A stretch of DNA of 64,000 bases from Paraburkholderia xenovorans LB400 (GCF_000013645.1 NC_007951.1:4092001-4156000), one strand, 5' to 3'; shown: positions 28,629-37,881, numbered from the stretch's first letter. Notes: generated by a model not told the origin, from the sequence alone. Made by a program: numbers and translations.

Positions 28629-29693
28629 TTAGCGGACGACTTGCGCGAGCTCGCCCGACTTGTACTTCTCCGCGATTTTATCAAGCGTGACCGGCTTGAT
28701 CTTGCCCGCCTGGCCTTCGCAACCGAATTGCGTGTAGCGCTCGATACAGATCTTCATCGCCGCTTCGCGCGCCGGCTTCAGGTAATCGCGCGGATCGAAC
28801 TTGCCCGGGTTGGTCGCCATGTAGCGGCGGATCGCGCCGGTGATCGCCAGACGCAGGTCGGTGTCGATATTGACCTTGCGCACGCCGTTCTTGATGCCTT
28901 CCTGGATTTCCTCGACCGGCACGCCGTAGGTTTCCTTCATGTCGCCGCCGAATTCGCGGATTTCAGCGAGCAGTTCCTGCGGCACCGACGACGAACCGTG
29001 CATCACCAGGTGCGTGTTCGGAATGCGCTGGTGGATTTCCTTGATACGCTGGATCGACAGAATGTCGCCCGTGGGCTTCTTGCTGAACTTGTACGCGCCG
29101 TGCGAGGTGCCGATCGCGATAGCCAGCGCGTCGCACTGGGTCAGCTTGACGAAGTCGGCAGCCTGTTCCGGATCGGTCAACAACTGCTCGCGCGTCATCG
29201 TGCCTTCCGCGCCGTGGCCGTCTTCCTTGTCTCCCTTCATGGTTTCCAGCGAACCGAGCACGCCCAGTTCCGCTTCCACCGTGATACCGATCGAATGCGC
29301 CGCTTCCACGACCCTGCGCGACACGTCGACGTTGTACTCGTACGAGGCGACCGTCTTGCCGTCGGCTTCGAGCGAACCGTCCATCATCACGCTGGTGAAA
29401 CCGCTGCGGATCGCCGCCATGCAGACCGCCGGCGACTGGCCGTGGTCCTGGTGCATCACGACCGGAATATGCGGATACGACTCGACCGCGGCTTCGATCA
29501 GGTGGCGCAGGAACGCCTCGCCCGCGTACTTACGCGCGCCGGCCGAAGCCTGCATGATGACCGGTGCGTTGACCTTGTCGGCGGCCGCCATGATCGCCTG
29601 CACCTGCTCCAGGTTGTTCACGTTGAATGCCGGAAGCCCATAGCCGTTTTCAGCGGCATGGTCCAGCAGTTGACGCATTGATACGAGAGGCAT
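28629..29693 (-). CDS. fba: Fructose-bisphosphate aldolase, class II
   Basis: 354 residues, zinc-dependent. It interconverts fructose 1,6-bisphosphate with dihydroxyacetone phosphate and glyceraldehyde 3-phosphate, and sedoheptulose bisphosphate in the Calvin-type subgroup. Seen: LPAFNVNNLEQVQAIMAAA, IPVVMHQDHGQSP (metal and catalytic residues), VMMDGSLEADGKTV, VEAELGVLG and HGSSSVPQELL. The length and the GVPVEEIQEGIKNGVRKVNIDTD stretch fit the class IIB/Calvin type common in beta-proteobacteria. The start is the ATG at 29693. It lies downstream of pyk on the same strand in the pgk-pyk-fba set. Confidence 0.95.
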   Translation of the reverse strand: MPLVSMRQLLDHAAENGYGLPAFNVNNLEQVQAIMAAADKVNAPVIMQASAGARKYAGEAFLRHLIEAAVESYPHIPVVMHQDHGQSPAVCMAAIRSGFTSVMMDGSLEADGKTVASYEYNVDVSRRVVEAAHSIGITVEAELGVLGSLETMKGDKEDGHGAEGTMTREQLLTDPEQAADFVKLTQCDALAIAIGTSHGAYKFSKKPTGDILSIQRIKEIHQRIPNTHLVMHGSSSVPQELLAEIREFGGDMKETYGVPVEEIQEGIKNGVRKVNIDTDLRLAITGAIRRYMATNPGKFDPRDYLKPAREAAMKICIERYTQFGCEGQAGKIKPVTLDKIAEKYKSGELAQVVR

Positions 29694-29901
29694 GCTTAAC
29701 TCCTTAGATTGAAACGAATTCCTGTGCCGTCGGCATCTTTTGGGCGATTTTATCGCGAAGCATGCTGCATACCCGTCACACCTTCCCTGAAGCGCGGAGC
29801 GGTCCTGCTCGCTGCAACGCGCGACTGGAGCCTGTGCGCCGCCTCTCGCGGGGCATGGCAGCCTGCTTCGGTCAATCAGCCGGGTACCGATCGAGCCGTG
29901 T

Positions 29902-29947
29902 GCGTGGCAACGGAGGAGGCGCTGAAGGCCTTCCTCCGTTGCCACGC
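29902..29947 (-). terminator. Long stable hairpin directly after pyk
   Basis: Perfect 16-bp arms GCGTGGCAACGGAGGA (29902-29917) and its complement (29932-29947) enclose a 14-nt loop and start 7 bp past the pyk stop codon. There is no T-run after it on the minus strand, so it may stabilise the 3' end or act with Rho rather than as a simple intrinsic terminator. Confidence 0.6.
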
Positions 29948-29954
29948 AGCACGA

Positions 29955-31391
29955 TCAATACGGCTCGCCGACCCGTACGATCTTCAGCGTATTCGTGCCG
30001 CCGGCCTGCCCCATCGGCTCGCCGACCGTCAGCACCACCATGTCGCCGCGCGACGCGTAGCCCTTGCTCACCACGGTCTCCAACGCCTGCTGCAACGCCG
30101 TGTCGCGGTCGGTGTTGGTATCGAGATGCAGCGACGTCACGTTGCGATACAGCGCCATTGCCCGTTCACTGCCGACGCGCGGCGTGAGCGCGAAGATCGG
30201 CACGTGAGTCCAGTGACGCGACATCCACAGCGCGGTCGAGCCGGATTCCGTCAACGCCACGATCGCCTTCGCGCCGAGATGGAACGCCGTGAAGAGCGCG
30301 CCCATTGCGATCGACTGGTCGATCCGCGTGAACGTGCGGTCGAGGAAATCCTTGTCCAGCTCCGACTGCTCCGACTTCTCCGCCTCGATACAGATCGCCG
30401 CCATCGTCTCGATGGTCTGCACCGGATACTTGCCCGCCGCCGATTCCGCCGACAGCATCACCGCGTCCGTGCCGTCCAGCACGGCGTTGGCGACGTCCGA
30501 CACTTCGGCGCGGGTCGGCACCGGCGCGTGGATCATCGACTCCATCATCTGCGTGGCGGTGATCACGAACTTGTTCGATTCGCGCGCCATACGAATCATG
30601 CGCTTTTGCAGCGCCGGAACTGCGGCATTCCCCACTTCCACGGCCAGATCGCCGCGCGCGACCATGATGCCGTCCGACGCGTCGAGAATGCCTTGCAGCG
30701 CCGGAATCGCTTCGGCGCGCTCGATCTTGGCGATCATCTTCGGCTTGACGCCGAACGGCGCGCCGGCAATGTTCGCCAGCTGGCGGGCCATTTCCATGTC
30801 GGTCGCGTTCTTCGGAAACGATACCGCGACATAATCGACGCCGAGCGACATGGCGGTGCGAATATCTTCCATGTCCTTGGCGGTCAGCGCCGGCGCGGAC
30901 AGGCCGCCGCCCTGGCGGTTGATGCCCTTGTTGTTCGACAGTTCGCCGCCGATCTTGACGACCGTGTGGATCTCGTTGCCGATCACGCGCGAGACGTTCA
31001 GCACGATCAGGCCGTCGTTAAGCAACAGCACGTCGCCCGGTTTCAGGTCGCGCGGCAGGTCTTTGTAGTCGAGGCCGGCGCGTTGCTCGTTGCCGAGTTC
31101 GCAGTCGGCGTCGAGCACGAACGGCTCGCCGGCGACCAGCATGATCTTGCCGTTTTCAAATTTGCCGACCCGGATCTTCGGGCCTTGCAGGTCCGCCATG
31201 ATGGCGACTTCGCGGCCGGCCTGGCGGGCCGCCTCGCGCACGAATCCGGCGCGCTGGCGGTGGTCGTCGGCGGTGCCGTGCGAAAAATTGAGCCGCACCA
31301 CGTCCAACCCTGCCTGAATCATTTGCAGCAGGATTTCCGGCGTATTGGAAGCCGGTCCGATGGTGGCGACAATCTTGGTGGCGCGATGCAT
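29955..31391 (-). CDS. pyk: Pyruvate kinase
   Basis: 478 residues, the standard bacterial length. It converts phosphoenolpyruvate and ADP to pyruvate and ATP. It starts MHRATKIVATIGPASNTPEILLQMIQAGLDVVRLNFSHG. Also present are IMADLQGPKIRVG, the active-site signature around MIAKIERAEAIPALQGILDASDGIMVARGDLAVE, ATQMMESMIHAPVPTRAEVSDVANAVLDGTDAVMLS, and the C-terminal allosteric domain. The frame stays open for about 220 codons upstream, but the ATG at 31391 is where the family begins. The gene is the second of pgk-pyk-fba. Confidence 0.95.
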   Translation of the reverse strand: MHRATKIVATIGPASNTPEILLQMIQAGLDVVRLNFSHGTADDHRQRAGFVREAARQAGREVAIMADLQGPKIRVGKFENGKIMLVAGEPFVLDADCELGNEQRAGLDYKDLPRDLKPGDVLLLNDGLIVLNVSRVIGNEIHTVVKIGGELSNNKGINRQGGGLSAPALTAKDMEDIRTAMSLGVDYVAVSFPKNATDMEMARQLANIAGAPFGVKPKMIAKIERAEAIPALQGILDASDGIMVARGDLAVEVGNAAVPALQKRMIRMARESNKFVITATQMMESMIHAPVPTRAEVSDVANAVLDGTDAVMLSAESAAGKYPVQTIETMAAICIEAEKSEQSELDKDFLDRTFTRIDQSIAMGALFTAFHLGAKAIVALTESGSTALWMSRHWTHVPIFALTPRVGSERAMALYRNVTSLHLDTNTDRDTALQQALETVVSKGYASRGDMVVLTVGEPMGQAGGTNTLKIVRVGEPY

Positions 31392-31848
31392 GAGTCTCCT
31401 CGTCTGGGTGAGATCGCTGGAAAGAGCGCTGCGAGTCGGATGCGGAGGCTGCGCACCGAAGGATGCTGCCGGGGGCTGCGCGCCGGTTGAAACCAGCGTC
31501 GCTTTATAGGGTGAAGCGGTGTTCGAGAGCAGCACGGGAGGTGCCGGTGGGGAGATGAGCGCGATCTCTTCGTCCGGGAGTTCTGCGGGAGAGGGGGCGG
31601 TTTGTACAGCGTCTGCGCTGGACGATTTCGCGGCCTTCCCGGCAGTGGTCAACTCCGCGAGCCCGAGAGGCGAGCCGGATTCTTCATGTTGCTGGCTAGC
31701 TGGGCCGCTCGCGAACTCGCCTGCGGAGCCGGCCGCCGGAGTGGCGGCGGAGCGCGCCGCGCGCTCCCCTGCCGATGCCGCTGCGCTGTTGCGCGGCTTG
31801 CCGCCACGCGCATTCGCAGACTTTGCCGTTGGGGAGCGCGTCGCCACG
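31392..31848. other. 457-bp pgk-pyk spacer, open on both strands but without a supported gene
   Basis: Unusually long for this gene pair. Both strands stay open because of the high GC content. The minus-strand frame would encode an Ala/Ser/Pro-rich segment joined in frame to pyk. I see no start codon with a ribosome-binding site, no domain and no hairpin of note. It may hold the pyk promoter. Confidence 0.5.
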
Positions 31849-33042
31849 TTAAGCCCGCGATTCCAGAACTTCGACCGCCGGCAGCTTCTTGCCTTCGAGG
31901 AATTCGAGGAAAGCGCCGCCGCCCGTCGAGATATAGCTGACCTTGTCGTGGATGCCGTACTTGGCGATCGCAGCAAGCGTATCGCCGCCGCCGGCAATCG
32001 AGAACGCCGACGATTTGGCGATAGCCTCCGCCAGCGTCTTCGTGCCGTTGCCAAACTGGTCGAATTCGAACACGCCGACCGGACCGTTCCACACGATCGT
32101 GCCGGCCTTTTCCAGTTGCGCGGCGAGCACTTTGGCCGTTTCCGGCCCGATGTCGAGGATCAGGTCGTCGTCCTGAACGTCGGCGACTGCTTTGACTTCT
32201 GCCTTGGCGGTCGGGGAAAACTCTTTCGCCGTGACCACGTCGGTCGGGATCGGCACCGAGGCGCCGCGGGCTTTCGCCGCGTCGATGATGGCTTTGGCTT
32301 CGTTCACCAGATCGGCTTCGGCGAGCGACTTGCCGATCTTCAGGCCCGCGGCCAGCATGAACGTGTTGGCAATGCCGCCGCCCACGATCAGTTGATCGAC
32401 CTTGTCGGCGAGCGACTTCAGAATGGTCAGCTTGGTCGACACCTTCGAGCCGGCGACGATCGCCACCAGCGGACGCTTCGGCGCGCCCAGCGCCTTGCCG
32501 AGCGCTTCGAGTTCGGCCGCGAGCAGCGGGCCGGCGCACGCCACCGGCGCGTATCTGGCAATACCGTGCGTGGTGGCTTCGGCGCGGTGCGCGGTGCCGA
32601 ATGCGTCGTTCACGTAGATGTCGCAGAGCTTCGCCATTTTCTGCGCGAGCTCGTCGGAATCTTTCTTTTCGCCCTTGTTGACGCGGCAGTTTTCCAGCAG
32701 CACGACCGAGCCCGGCGCGACGTTCACGCCGTTTTCGACCCAGTTCGCCACCAGCGGCACCTCGCGGCCGAGCAGTTCGGCCAGACGTTTCGCGACCGGC
32801 GCAAGCGAGTCTTCAGGCTTGAAATCACCCTCTGTGGGACGGCCCAGGTGCGACGTGACCATCACGGCGGCGCCCGCGTCGAGCGCGGCCTTGATGGCCG
32901 GCACGGAAGCGCGGATACGGGTGTCTTCGGTGATGTTGCCTTGATCGTCCTGCGGCACGTTCAGATCGGCGCGGATGAACACGCGTTTGCCGGATAGCTT
33001 GCCTTCGGCGATCAGATCGGAGAGACGCAATACCTTGTTCAT
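31849..33042 (-). CDS. pgk: Phosphoglycerate kinase
   Basis: 397 residues. It transfers phosphate between 1,3-bisphosphoglycerate and ADP. Motifs: GKRVFIRADLNVPQDDQGNITEDTRIRASVPAI, VMVTSHLGRPTEG, LLENCRVNKGEKK, NDAFGTAHRAEAT, ALGAPKRPLVAIVAGSKVSTK, and the nucleotide-binding GGGDTLAAI near the C-terminus. The start is the ATG at 33042 (MNKVLRLSDL). It is the first gene of a leftward pgk-pyk-fba set that also precedes the purine genes. Confidence 0.95.
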   Translation of the reverse strand: MNKVLRLSDLIAEGKLSGKRVFIRADLNVPQDDQGNITEDTRIRASVPAIKAALDAGAAVMVTSHLGRPTEGDFKPEDSLAPVAKRLAELLGREVPLVANWVENGVNVAPGSVVLLENCRVNKGEKKDSDELAQKMAKLCDIYVNDAFGTAHRAEATTHGIARYAPVACAGPLLAAELEALGKALGAPKRPLVAIVAGSKVSTKLTILKSLADKVDQLIVGGGIANTFMLAAGLKIGKSLAEADLVNEAKAIIDAAKARGASVPIPTDVVTAKEFSPTAKAEVKAVADVQDDDLILDIGPETAKVLAAQLEKAGTIVWNGPVGVFEFDQFGNGTKTLAEAIAKSSAFSIAGGGDTLAAIAKYGIHDKVSYISTGGGAFLEFLEGKKLPAVEVLESRA

Positions 33043-33314
33043 GGGCGTGTGTGTGCGAGTTGATGAGAAGGCGGTGGCGGACGGCGCGCGGCACTCGGGC
33101 GCGGTGAACTCCAGCGCTCAGGCACGGCAGCGGTTCCACTGAATCGGGTGCCGGCGGCAGGGCCGCGGCTTCGCGCGCCTTGCCGCGGCGCGGTTATCCC
33201 GGAAACGACCATTTTAACTGATCCACACTGCCTTCTGACCCGCAACGGAGCGAATGTCCCGTATTTGAAGGAGGCGGCGCGCGTGCCGCGGCGCAGCATT
33301 TCCTGTCTCATCCG

Positions 33315-33638
33315 TCACATGAAGAGGCGCAACAGCGTGAACACGACCATTCCGACGACAATCGTGCCGAGCATGGTGCGCCGCCACAAAAACCACCCGA
33401 GACCCGACAGCGTGGCGTAGAACTCATGGTTCGACAGCGCGAACGACAGGCCCTCGGGGGTCGCCAGCACGTCCGGCAACACCACGGCGGCGAGCGCCGC
33501 GGCCGGCGCATAGCGCAGCATCCGCTGGACCCGCGCCGGCAAAACCGTGCGCTCGCCGCCGATTAGAAACATGGCGCGTGTCAGGGCGGTGACGAAGGTC
33601 ATGCCGAATATGGCCAGCCAGATCTGCGTGGACGTCAT
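33315..33638 (-). CDS. azlD: AzlD-family small subunit of a branched-chain amino acid exporter
   Basis: 107-residue hydrophobic protein with three to four membrane helices and the AzlD pattern TRAMFLIGGERTVLPARVQRMLRYAPAAALAAVVLPDVL. AzlD proteins pair with AzlC in exporters such as Bacillus AzlCD and Corynebacterium BrnFE, which expel branched-chain amino acids, methionine or azaleucine. Its start codon overlaps the azlC stop codon by 4 nt (ATGA), so the two are translationally coupled. ilvE on the other strand nearby fits a link with branched-chain amino acids. Confidence 0.88.
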   Translation of the reverse strand: MTSTQIWLAIFGMTFVTALTRAMFLIGGERTVLPARVQRMLRYAPAAALAAVVLPDVLATPEGLSFALSNHEFYATLSGLGWFLWRRTMLGTIVVGMVVFTLLRLFM

Positions 33639-34381
33639 CGGGAACCTCCGGTGCTGTTACGGATGCGGCGCAAGTCGGCGCGCTCGACCATCAGGTCGGC
33701 GGCGCTGCCGGCAACGATCGCCGCGATTACCGCGAGCGGCAGCCCGAGCCGGTACGGCAGGTCGAACGCGAGCAGCGACACCACGCCCGCGATTGCAACC
33801 GCGACCAGCGTGGAGCGCGTCGCGATCGCCGACACCATGATGGGCAGCAAGGCCAGCGTGCCCGCCAGCGCGAGGCCCCAGTTGTCGGGAATCAGGCTCG
33901 CCAGCAGAATCCCGGCGATCGACGACACCTGCCACGACAGCCAGCTGCACAGCGCCATGCCCCAGTAGTACGGCTCCTTGCCCGGCACATAGCCGGTCGG
34001 GAAGCTCTTCTTCTGGAACAGCAGGTAGATCACGTCGCCGTTGAAGTAGCCGAGGACGATGCGCCGCCACATCGGCAGATAGGAGAAATGCGGCGCCAGA
34101 CCGACGCTGAAGATCACGAAACGCGTATTGACCATCGCGGCGGTGAGCAGCACGGTCCAGACCGGCAGCCTGGCGGCGAGCAGCGGCAGCACCGCCAGTT
34201 GCGACGAACCGGCGTAGCACAGCAGCGACATGGTGAGCGCCTGCGGCAACGTGAGCACTGACTTGCTCATGGCAATGCCGGTGACGAGGCCCCAGGAGAA
34301 GATCGCCATCAGCGTGGGCGAGTAGTCGCGCGCGCCCTCGCGGAAGGCACGGCGATCGGTTTCTGACAGGCGAGCGAGCAT
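33635..34381 (-). CDS. azlC: AzlC-family permease (branched-chain amino acid exporter large subunit)
   Basis: 248 residues from the ATG at 34381. Polytopic membrane protein with the AzlC signature FREGARDYSPTLMAIFSWGLVTGIAMSKSVLTLPQALTMSLLCYAGSSQLAVLPLL, then VNTRFVIFSVGLAPHF and YFNGDVIYLLF. It works with the AzlD subunit encoded directly downstream (4-nt overlap). The start is uncertain: a TTG at 34441 would add 20 residues, and neither start has a strong ribosome-binding site. The ATG is preferred because conserved sequence begins just after it. Confidence 0.88.
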   Translation of the reverse strand: MLARLSETDRRAFREGARDYSPTLMAIFSWGLVTGIAMSKSVLTLPQALTMSLLCYAGSSQLAVLPLLAARLPVWTVLLTAAMVNTRFVIFSVGLAPHFSYLPMWRRIVLGYFNGDVIYLLFQKKSFPTGYVPGKEPYYWGMALCSWLSWQVSSIAGILLASLIPDNWGLALAGTLALLPIMVSAIATRSTLVAVAIAGVVSLLAFDLPYRLGLPLAVIAAIVAGSAADLMVERADLRRIRNSTGGSR

Positions 34382-34599
34382 GAGGCGAAACGCGGACGCG
34401 AGAGGCGTCGCAGCGTAGGGAAGTGGGCGCCAGGTCGTCAAGCACCCGCTGGCGCATCCGGATCTGAATTATGCGTGCGCTGGATTATAGCGTCCGGAAT
34501 GCGGCCAAATGCTCGTTCCGCGTGCAAAAGACGCTAAAATGCCGGTCTTGGCTATGCCTGTCATAGCTATGCCTAACAACGCACCTGCTGGAGAATCGT

Positions 34600-35523
34600 A
34601 TGTCAATGGCCGACCGCGACGGCAAGATCTGGATGGATGGCAAGCTCATCGACTGGCGCGATGCCAAGATTCATGTGCTCACCCACACGCTGCACTACGG
34701 CATGGGCGTCTTCGAGGGCGTACGCGCCTACAAGACCGCTGACGGCGGCACCGCGATTTTCCGATTGCAGGAACACACAAAGCGCCTGCTGAACTCGGCC
34801 AAGATCTTCCAGATGGACGTGCCGTTCGACCACGAAACGCTCGCCGCCGCGCAATGCGAAGTGGTCCGCGAAAACAAGCTCGAATCCTGCTACCTGCGCC
34901 CGATCATCTGGGTCGGTTCGGAAAAGCTCGGCGTGTCGGCCAAGGGCAACACCATCCACGTGGCGATCGCGGCCTGGCCGTGGGGCGCGTACCTTGGTGA
35001 AGACGGCATCGCCAAGGGCATCCGCGTGAAGACTTCGTCGTTCACGCGCCATCACGTGAACGTGTCGATGGTCCGCGCCAAGGCGTCGGGCTGGTATGTG
35101 AACTCGATCCTCGCCAACCAGGAAGCGATTGCCGACGGTTACGACGAAGCGCTGCTGCTCGACGTGGACGGCTACGTGTCGGAAGGCTCGGGCGAGAACT
35201 TCTTCCTCGTGAACAATGGCAAGCTTTACACGCCGGACCTGGCGTCGTGTCTCGACGGCATCACGCGCGACACGGTCATCACGCTGGCGCGCGACGCGGG
35301 CATCCAGGTGATCGAAAAGCGCATCACGCGCGACGAGGTCTATACCTGCGACGAAGCGTTCTTCACCGGCACCGCCGCCGAAGTCACGCCGATCCGCGAA
35401 CTCGACAACCGCACGATCGGCTCCGGCGCACGCGGCCCGATCACGGAGAAGCTGCAATCGGGCTTCTTCGACATCGTGAACGGCAAGAGCGACAAGTACG
35501 CGCACTGGCTGACCAGGATTTAA
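34600..35523 (+). CDS. ilvE: Branched-chain-amino-acid aminotransferase
   Basis: 307-residue fold-type IV PLP enzyme. It transaminates leucine, isoleucine and valine with 2-oxoglutarate. Seen: WMDGKLIDWRDAKIHVLTHTLHYGMGVFEGVRAYKT, the PLP-lysine segment VRAKASGWYVNSILANQEAIADGYDEALLLDVDGYVSEGSGENFFLV, and FFTGTAAEVTPIRELDNRTIG. The ATG at 34600 has GGAG about 7 nt upstream. A zinc-finger protein gene follows after 62 bp on the same strand. The divergent neighbour is the AzlCD exporter, which also handles branched-chain amino acids. Confidence 0.95.
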   Translation: MSMADRDGKIWMDGKLIDWRDAKIHVLTHTLHYGMGVFEGVRAYKTADGGTAIFRLQEHTKRLLNSAKIFQMDVPFDHETLAAAQCEVVRENKLESCYLRPIIWVGSEKLGVSAKGNTIHVAIAAWPWGAYLGEDGIAKGIRVKTSSFTRHHVNVSMVRAKASGWYVNSILANQEAIADGYDEALLLDVDGYVSEGSGENFFLVNNGKLYTPDLASCLDGITRDTVITLARDAGIQVIEKRITRDEVYTCDEAFFTGTAAEVTPIRELDNRTIGSGARGPITEKLQSGFFDIVNGKSDKYAHWLTRI

Positions 35524-35585
35524 CGCGCGCTGCGCCGGCCTGTACCGGCGCAGCGCACGCCCCCTGCATACAACGAGAATCCCTC

Positions 35586-35780
35586 ATGAGCGAAATCAAG
35601 GAAATGCCGCTGGTCGAACTGTCGGCAAAAGATCTGCCGGCTTACTGCCCGAACCCGGCCATGCCGCGCTGGAGCGCCCATCCGCGCGTCTTTATCGACG
35701 TCACGCACGGCGAAGCCAAGTGCCCGTACTGCAGCACGCGTTACAAGCTGCGCGACGGCGAAGTGGTCAAGGGTCATTGA
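35586..35780 (+). CDS. Small CHCC zinc-finger domain protein (NDUFS6-like)
   Basis: 64 residues. Cys21, His32, Cys46 and Cys49 (AYCPNP, SAHPRVFID, AKCPYCSTRYKL) form the CHCC zinc-finger pattern related to the mitochondrial complex I subunit NDUFS6. Bacterial members are small soluble proteins, usually of unknown function, often next to ilvE or LPS-core genes in beta-proteobacteria. It is downstream of ilvE (62 bp) and probably co-transcribed. Confidence 0.88.
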   Translation: MSEIKEMPLVELSAKDLPAYCPNPAMPRWSAHPRVFIDVTHGEAKCPYCSTRYKLRDGEVVKGH

Positions 35781-36197
35781 GCCCGGCGCGCTGAGTACCG
35801 GTTGCTTGTGGTGGCGCTTGCCGGAGCGGCTGCGTGCTTCGTCGCGGGTCGCATTTCGGTTTGCGCTGCGGGTTTGCGCGGCAGTTTGCGTTTCGGTTTG
35901 CATTTGGGTTTGCGTCGCGGACTTTGCCTCGTGACCTGCCGCGTGTTGCGCGGCCCGGCGCGCTGTTCGACAGGCCGGCCGTGACCGTGCGGCACACGGT
36001 GGTCACGCCGGCGCGAAAGCAAAAGCGAACGCGCACCCCCGTCCCACAGCAGCCACGCCACAGCAAGGCCGCCACCGCGGCGCGTCCGGCCACGCCGGAA
36101 TCGCGTGACGCGGCTCGCGGCTTTCCCCTTTTACCTATCCGAATGCCACGCGCATGGCTCGCGCGAGGTTTCGTTTCGACACCGGACACTCATTCTG
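35781..36197. other. 417-bp gap with degenerate GGTTTGCG-type repeats before waaF
   Basis: Between about 35840 and 35930 the motif GTTTGC recurs about six times at irregular 10-20 bp spacing. Long open frames exist on both strands but consist of Arg/Ala/Asn repeats without ribosome-binding sites or domains. No gene is supported. The waaF promoter should be here. Confidence 0.5.
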
Positions 36198-37223
36198 ATG
36201 CGTCGCGCGTTGGTTATCGCACCGAACTGGATCGGTGACGCATTGATGGCGCAGCCGCTGTTTGCGCGCCTCGTGAAATTGCATCCGCGCATCGTGATCG
36301 ACGCGGTCGCGCCCTCGTGGGTCGCGCCCGTACTTGAACGCATGCCGGAGATCCGCGACGTCTACGCCACGGATCTCGCGCACGGCAAGCTGCAGATGCT
36401 GCGCCGCTGGCAGCTGGCGAGCGACCTGCGCGACGTGGGCTACGACGCCGCCTACGTGCTGCCGAATTCGCTCAAGTCGGCGCTGATTCCGTGGATGGCG
36501 GGAATCCGGCTGCGCATCGGCTACACCGGCGAAAGCCGCTACGGCCTGTTGAACGTGCGTCACGCGAATCCGCGCAAGGACGAGCGCCCGCCCATGGTCG
36601 GCCAGTACGCCGCCCTCGCCTACGCGCCCGGCGCCAAGATGCCCGACGACCTGCCGATGCCGCGCCTCGAAGCCGACCTGAACGAAGCGTCGCGCGTCTC
36701 GGCGCGCTTCAATCTGGATACGCGCGTGCCGCTGCTGGTGTTCTGTCCGGGCGCCGAATACGGCCCTGCCAAGCGCTGGCCACCCGAACACTTCGCGGCG
36801 CTCGCGCAAATGGTCGGCCAGTCGTTCCCGTACACGCAGATCGTCGCGCTCGGTTCGCCCAAAGATGCGCCGCTCGCGCAGGCTATCGCCGAGAAAGCGC
36901 CGAACGTGCGCAACCTGTGCGGCCAGACCGCGCTGGGCGAAGCGTGCGCACTGATCTCGCGCGCCAACGCGGTCGTCACCAACGACTCCGGGCTGATGCA
37001 CGTGGCCGCCGCGCTGCGCCGGCCGCTGGTGGCCGTGTACGGTTCGACCGATCCGCGCCACACGCCGCCCTTGTCCGAGCTTGCGAAGGTACAATGGCTT
37101 CATCTCGAATGCAGCCCCTGTTTTGAGCGCGAGTGTCCGCTCGGTCATCTGAACTGCCTGAAGCAGTTGAGCGCCGAGCAGGTATTCGGCGATTTGCGCG
37201 GCATGTTGCTCGCGCAACGCTGA
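36198..37223 (+). CDS. waaF: ADP-heptose:LPS heptosyltransferase II
   Basis: 341-residue glycosyltransferase family 9 protein. It adds the second L-glycero-D-manno-heptose to the inner core of lipopolysaccharide on the cytoplasmic face of the inner membrane. Seen: RRALVIAPNWIGDALMAQPLFARL (N-terminal signature), LVFCPGAEYGPAKRWPPEHFAALAQMV, NLCGQTALGEACALISRANAVVTNDSGLMHVAAAL, VAVYGSTDPRHTPP, and the C-terminal CSPCFERECPLGHLNCL. The start at MRRALVI was chosen over an in-frame ATG 93 nt upstream, which lies in a non-conserved region. The neighbours give no further LPS genes. Confidence 0.94.
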   Translation: MRRALVIAPNWIGDALMAQPLFARLVKLHPRIVIDAVAPSWVAPVLERMPEIRDVYATDLAHGKLQMLRRWQLASDLRDVGYDAAYVLPNSLKSALIPWMAGIRLRIGYTGESRYGLLNVRHANPRKDERPPMVGQYAALAYAPGAKMPDDLPMPRLEADLNEASRVSARFNLDTRVPLLVFCPGAEYGPAKRWPPEHFAALAQMVGQSFPYTQIVALGSPKDAPLAQAIAEKAPNVRNLCGQTALGEACALISRANAVVTNDSGLMHVAAALRRPLVAVYGSTDPRHTPPLSELAKVQWLHLECSPCFERECPLGHLNCLKQLSAEQVFGDLRGMLLAQR

Positions 37224-37400
37224 GCCCGCCGGCACCGCTGACACTTGCACGCAACACCGCACGCCCCTGAGCGCGTCGCGTCATGTTCGCGCCTTGCGGC
37301 GCGGGCATTCTGGCGCTCGGGTGCGATTGTCCGGTGCTCCGGACTGTCCCGCTGACCGCTGCCCCGCAACCGCGCGCCGCGCACAAGAGACTGACGAGCC

Positions 37401-37847
37401 ATGCCACGTTTTGCCCATATCTTCGAAGCCGCCGCCGATACCCTGAACGCCTATTACCAGGCCGTCGCCGAGGTCAATATCGACAGCTTGATGGGTCTGT
37501 GGATCGATGAAGAGTTCGTCAGTTGCATCTGCGCCGACGGTTCCCACCTGCACGGCCTCGAAAGTATTCGCGCCGGCCTGCAGATCCAGCTCGAAGCCGC
37601 GCCCGTTTCCATCGAGCCGCTCGACATCCGCGTCTACGACAGCCTCGGCACGGTGGTCTACGCAATTGCCGAAGCACACCGGCCGGCCGATCCGAAGGCC
37701 ACGCCTGCAATGGTGTTCACCACTTACGTGATGGTCCACGAACGCGGCGAATGGCGCATTGCGCATATTCACGCGAGTCCGATGCCCAATGAAGCCGCCA
37801 GCCAGTTCGCCACGAAAATGCGACACGGCCAGGGGTCGCTGCACTAA
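37401..37847 (+). CDS. NTF2/SnoaL-like domain protein
   Basis: 148 residues with the alpha+beta cone fold of the NTF2-like (SnoaL/YybH) superfamily: FEAAADTLNAYYQAVAEVNIDSLMGLWIDEEFVSCICADGSHLHGLESIRAGLQ, then TTYVMVHERGEWRIAHIHASPMP. Members include small hydrolases, isomerases and ligand-binding proteins, so the function is open. The YheT-type hydrolase gene starts 34 bp downstream, so they are likely one transcription unit. Confidence 0.82.
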   Translation: MPRFAHIFEAAADTLNAYYQAVAEVNIDSLMGLWIDEEFVSCICADGSHLHGLESIRAGLQIQLEAAPVSIEPLDIRVYDSLGTVVYAIAEAHRPADPKATPAMVFTTYVMVHERGEWRIAHIHASPMPNEAASQFATKMRHGQGSLH

Positions 37848-37881
37848 CGCGTTGCACGCGTTTTACTTTTTTGAAGCAGGC

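Noticed and set aside
36105..36197. N-terminal extension of waaF from an upstream in-frame ATG
   Set aside because: The extra 31 residues have no family similarity, and the conserved heptosyltransferase N-terminus begins at the chosen ATG.
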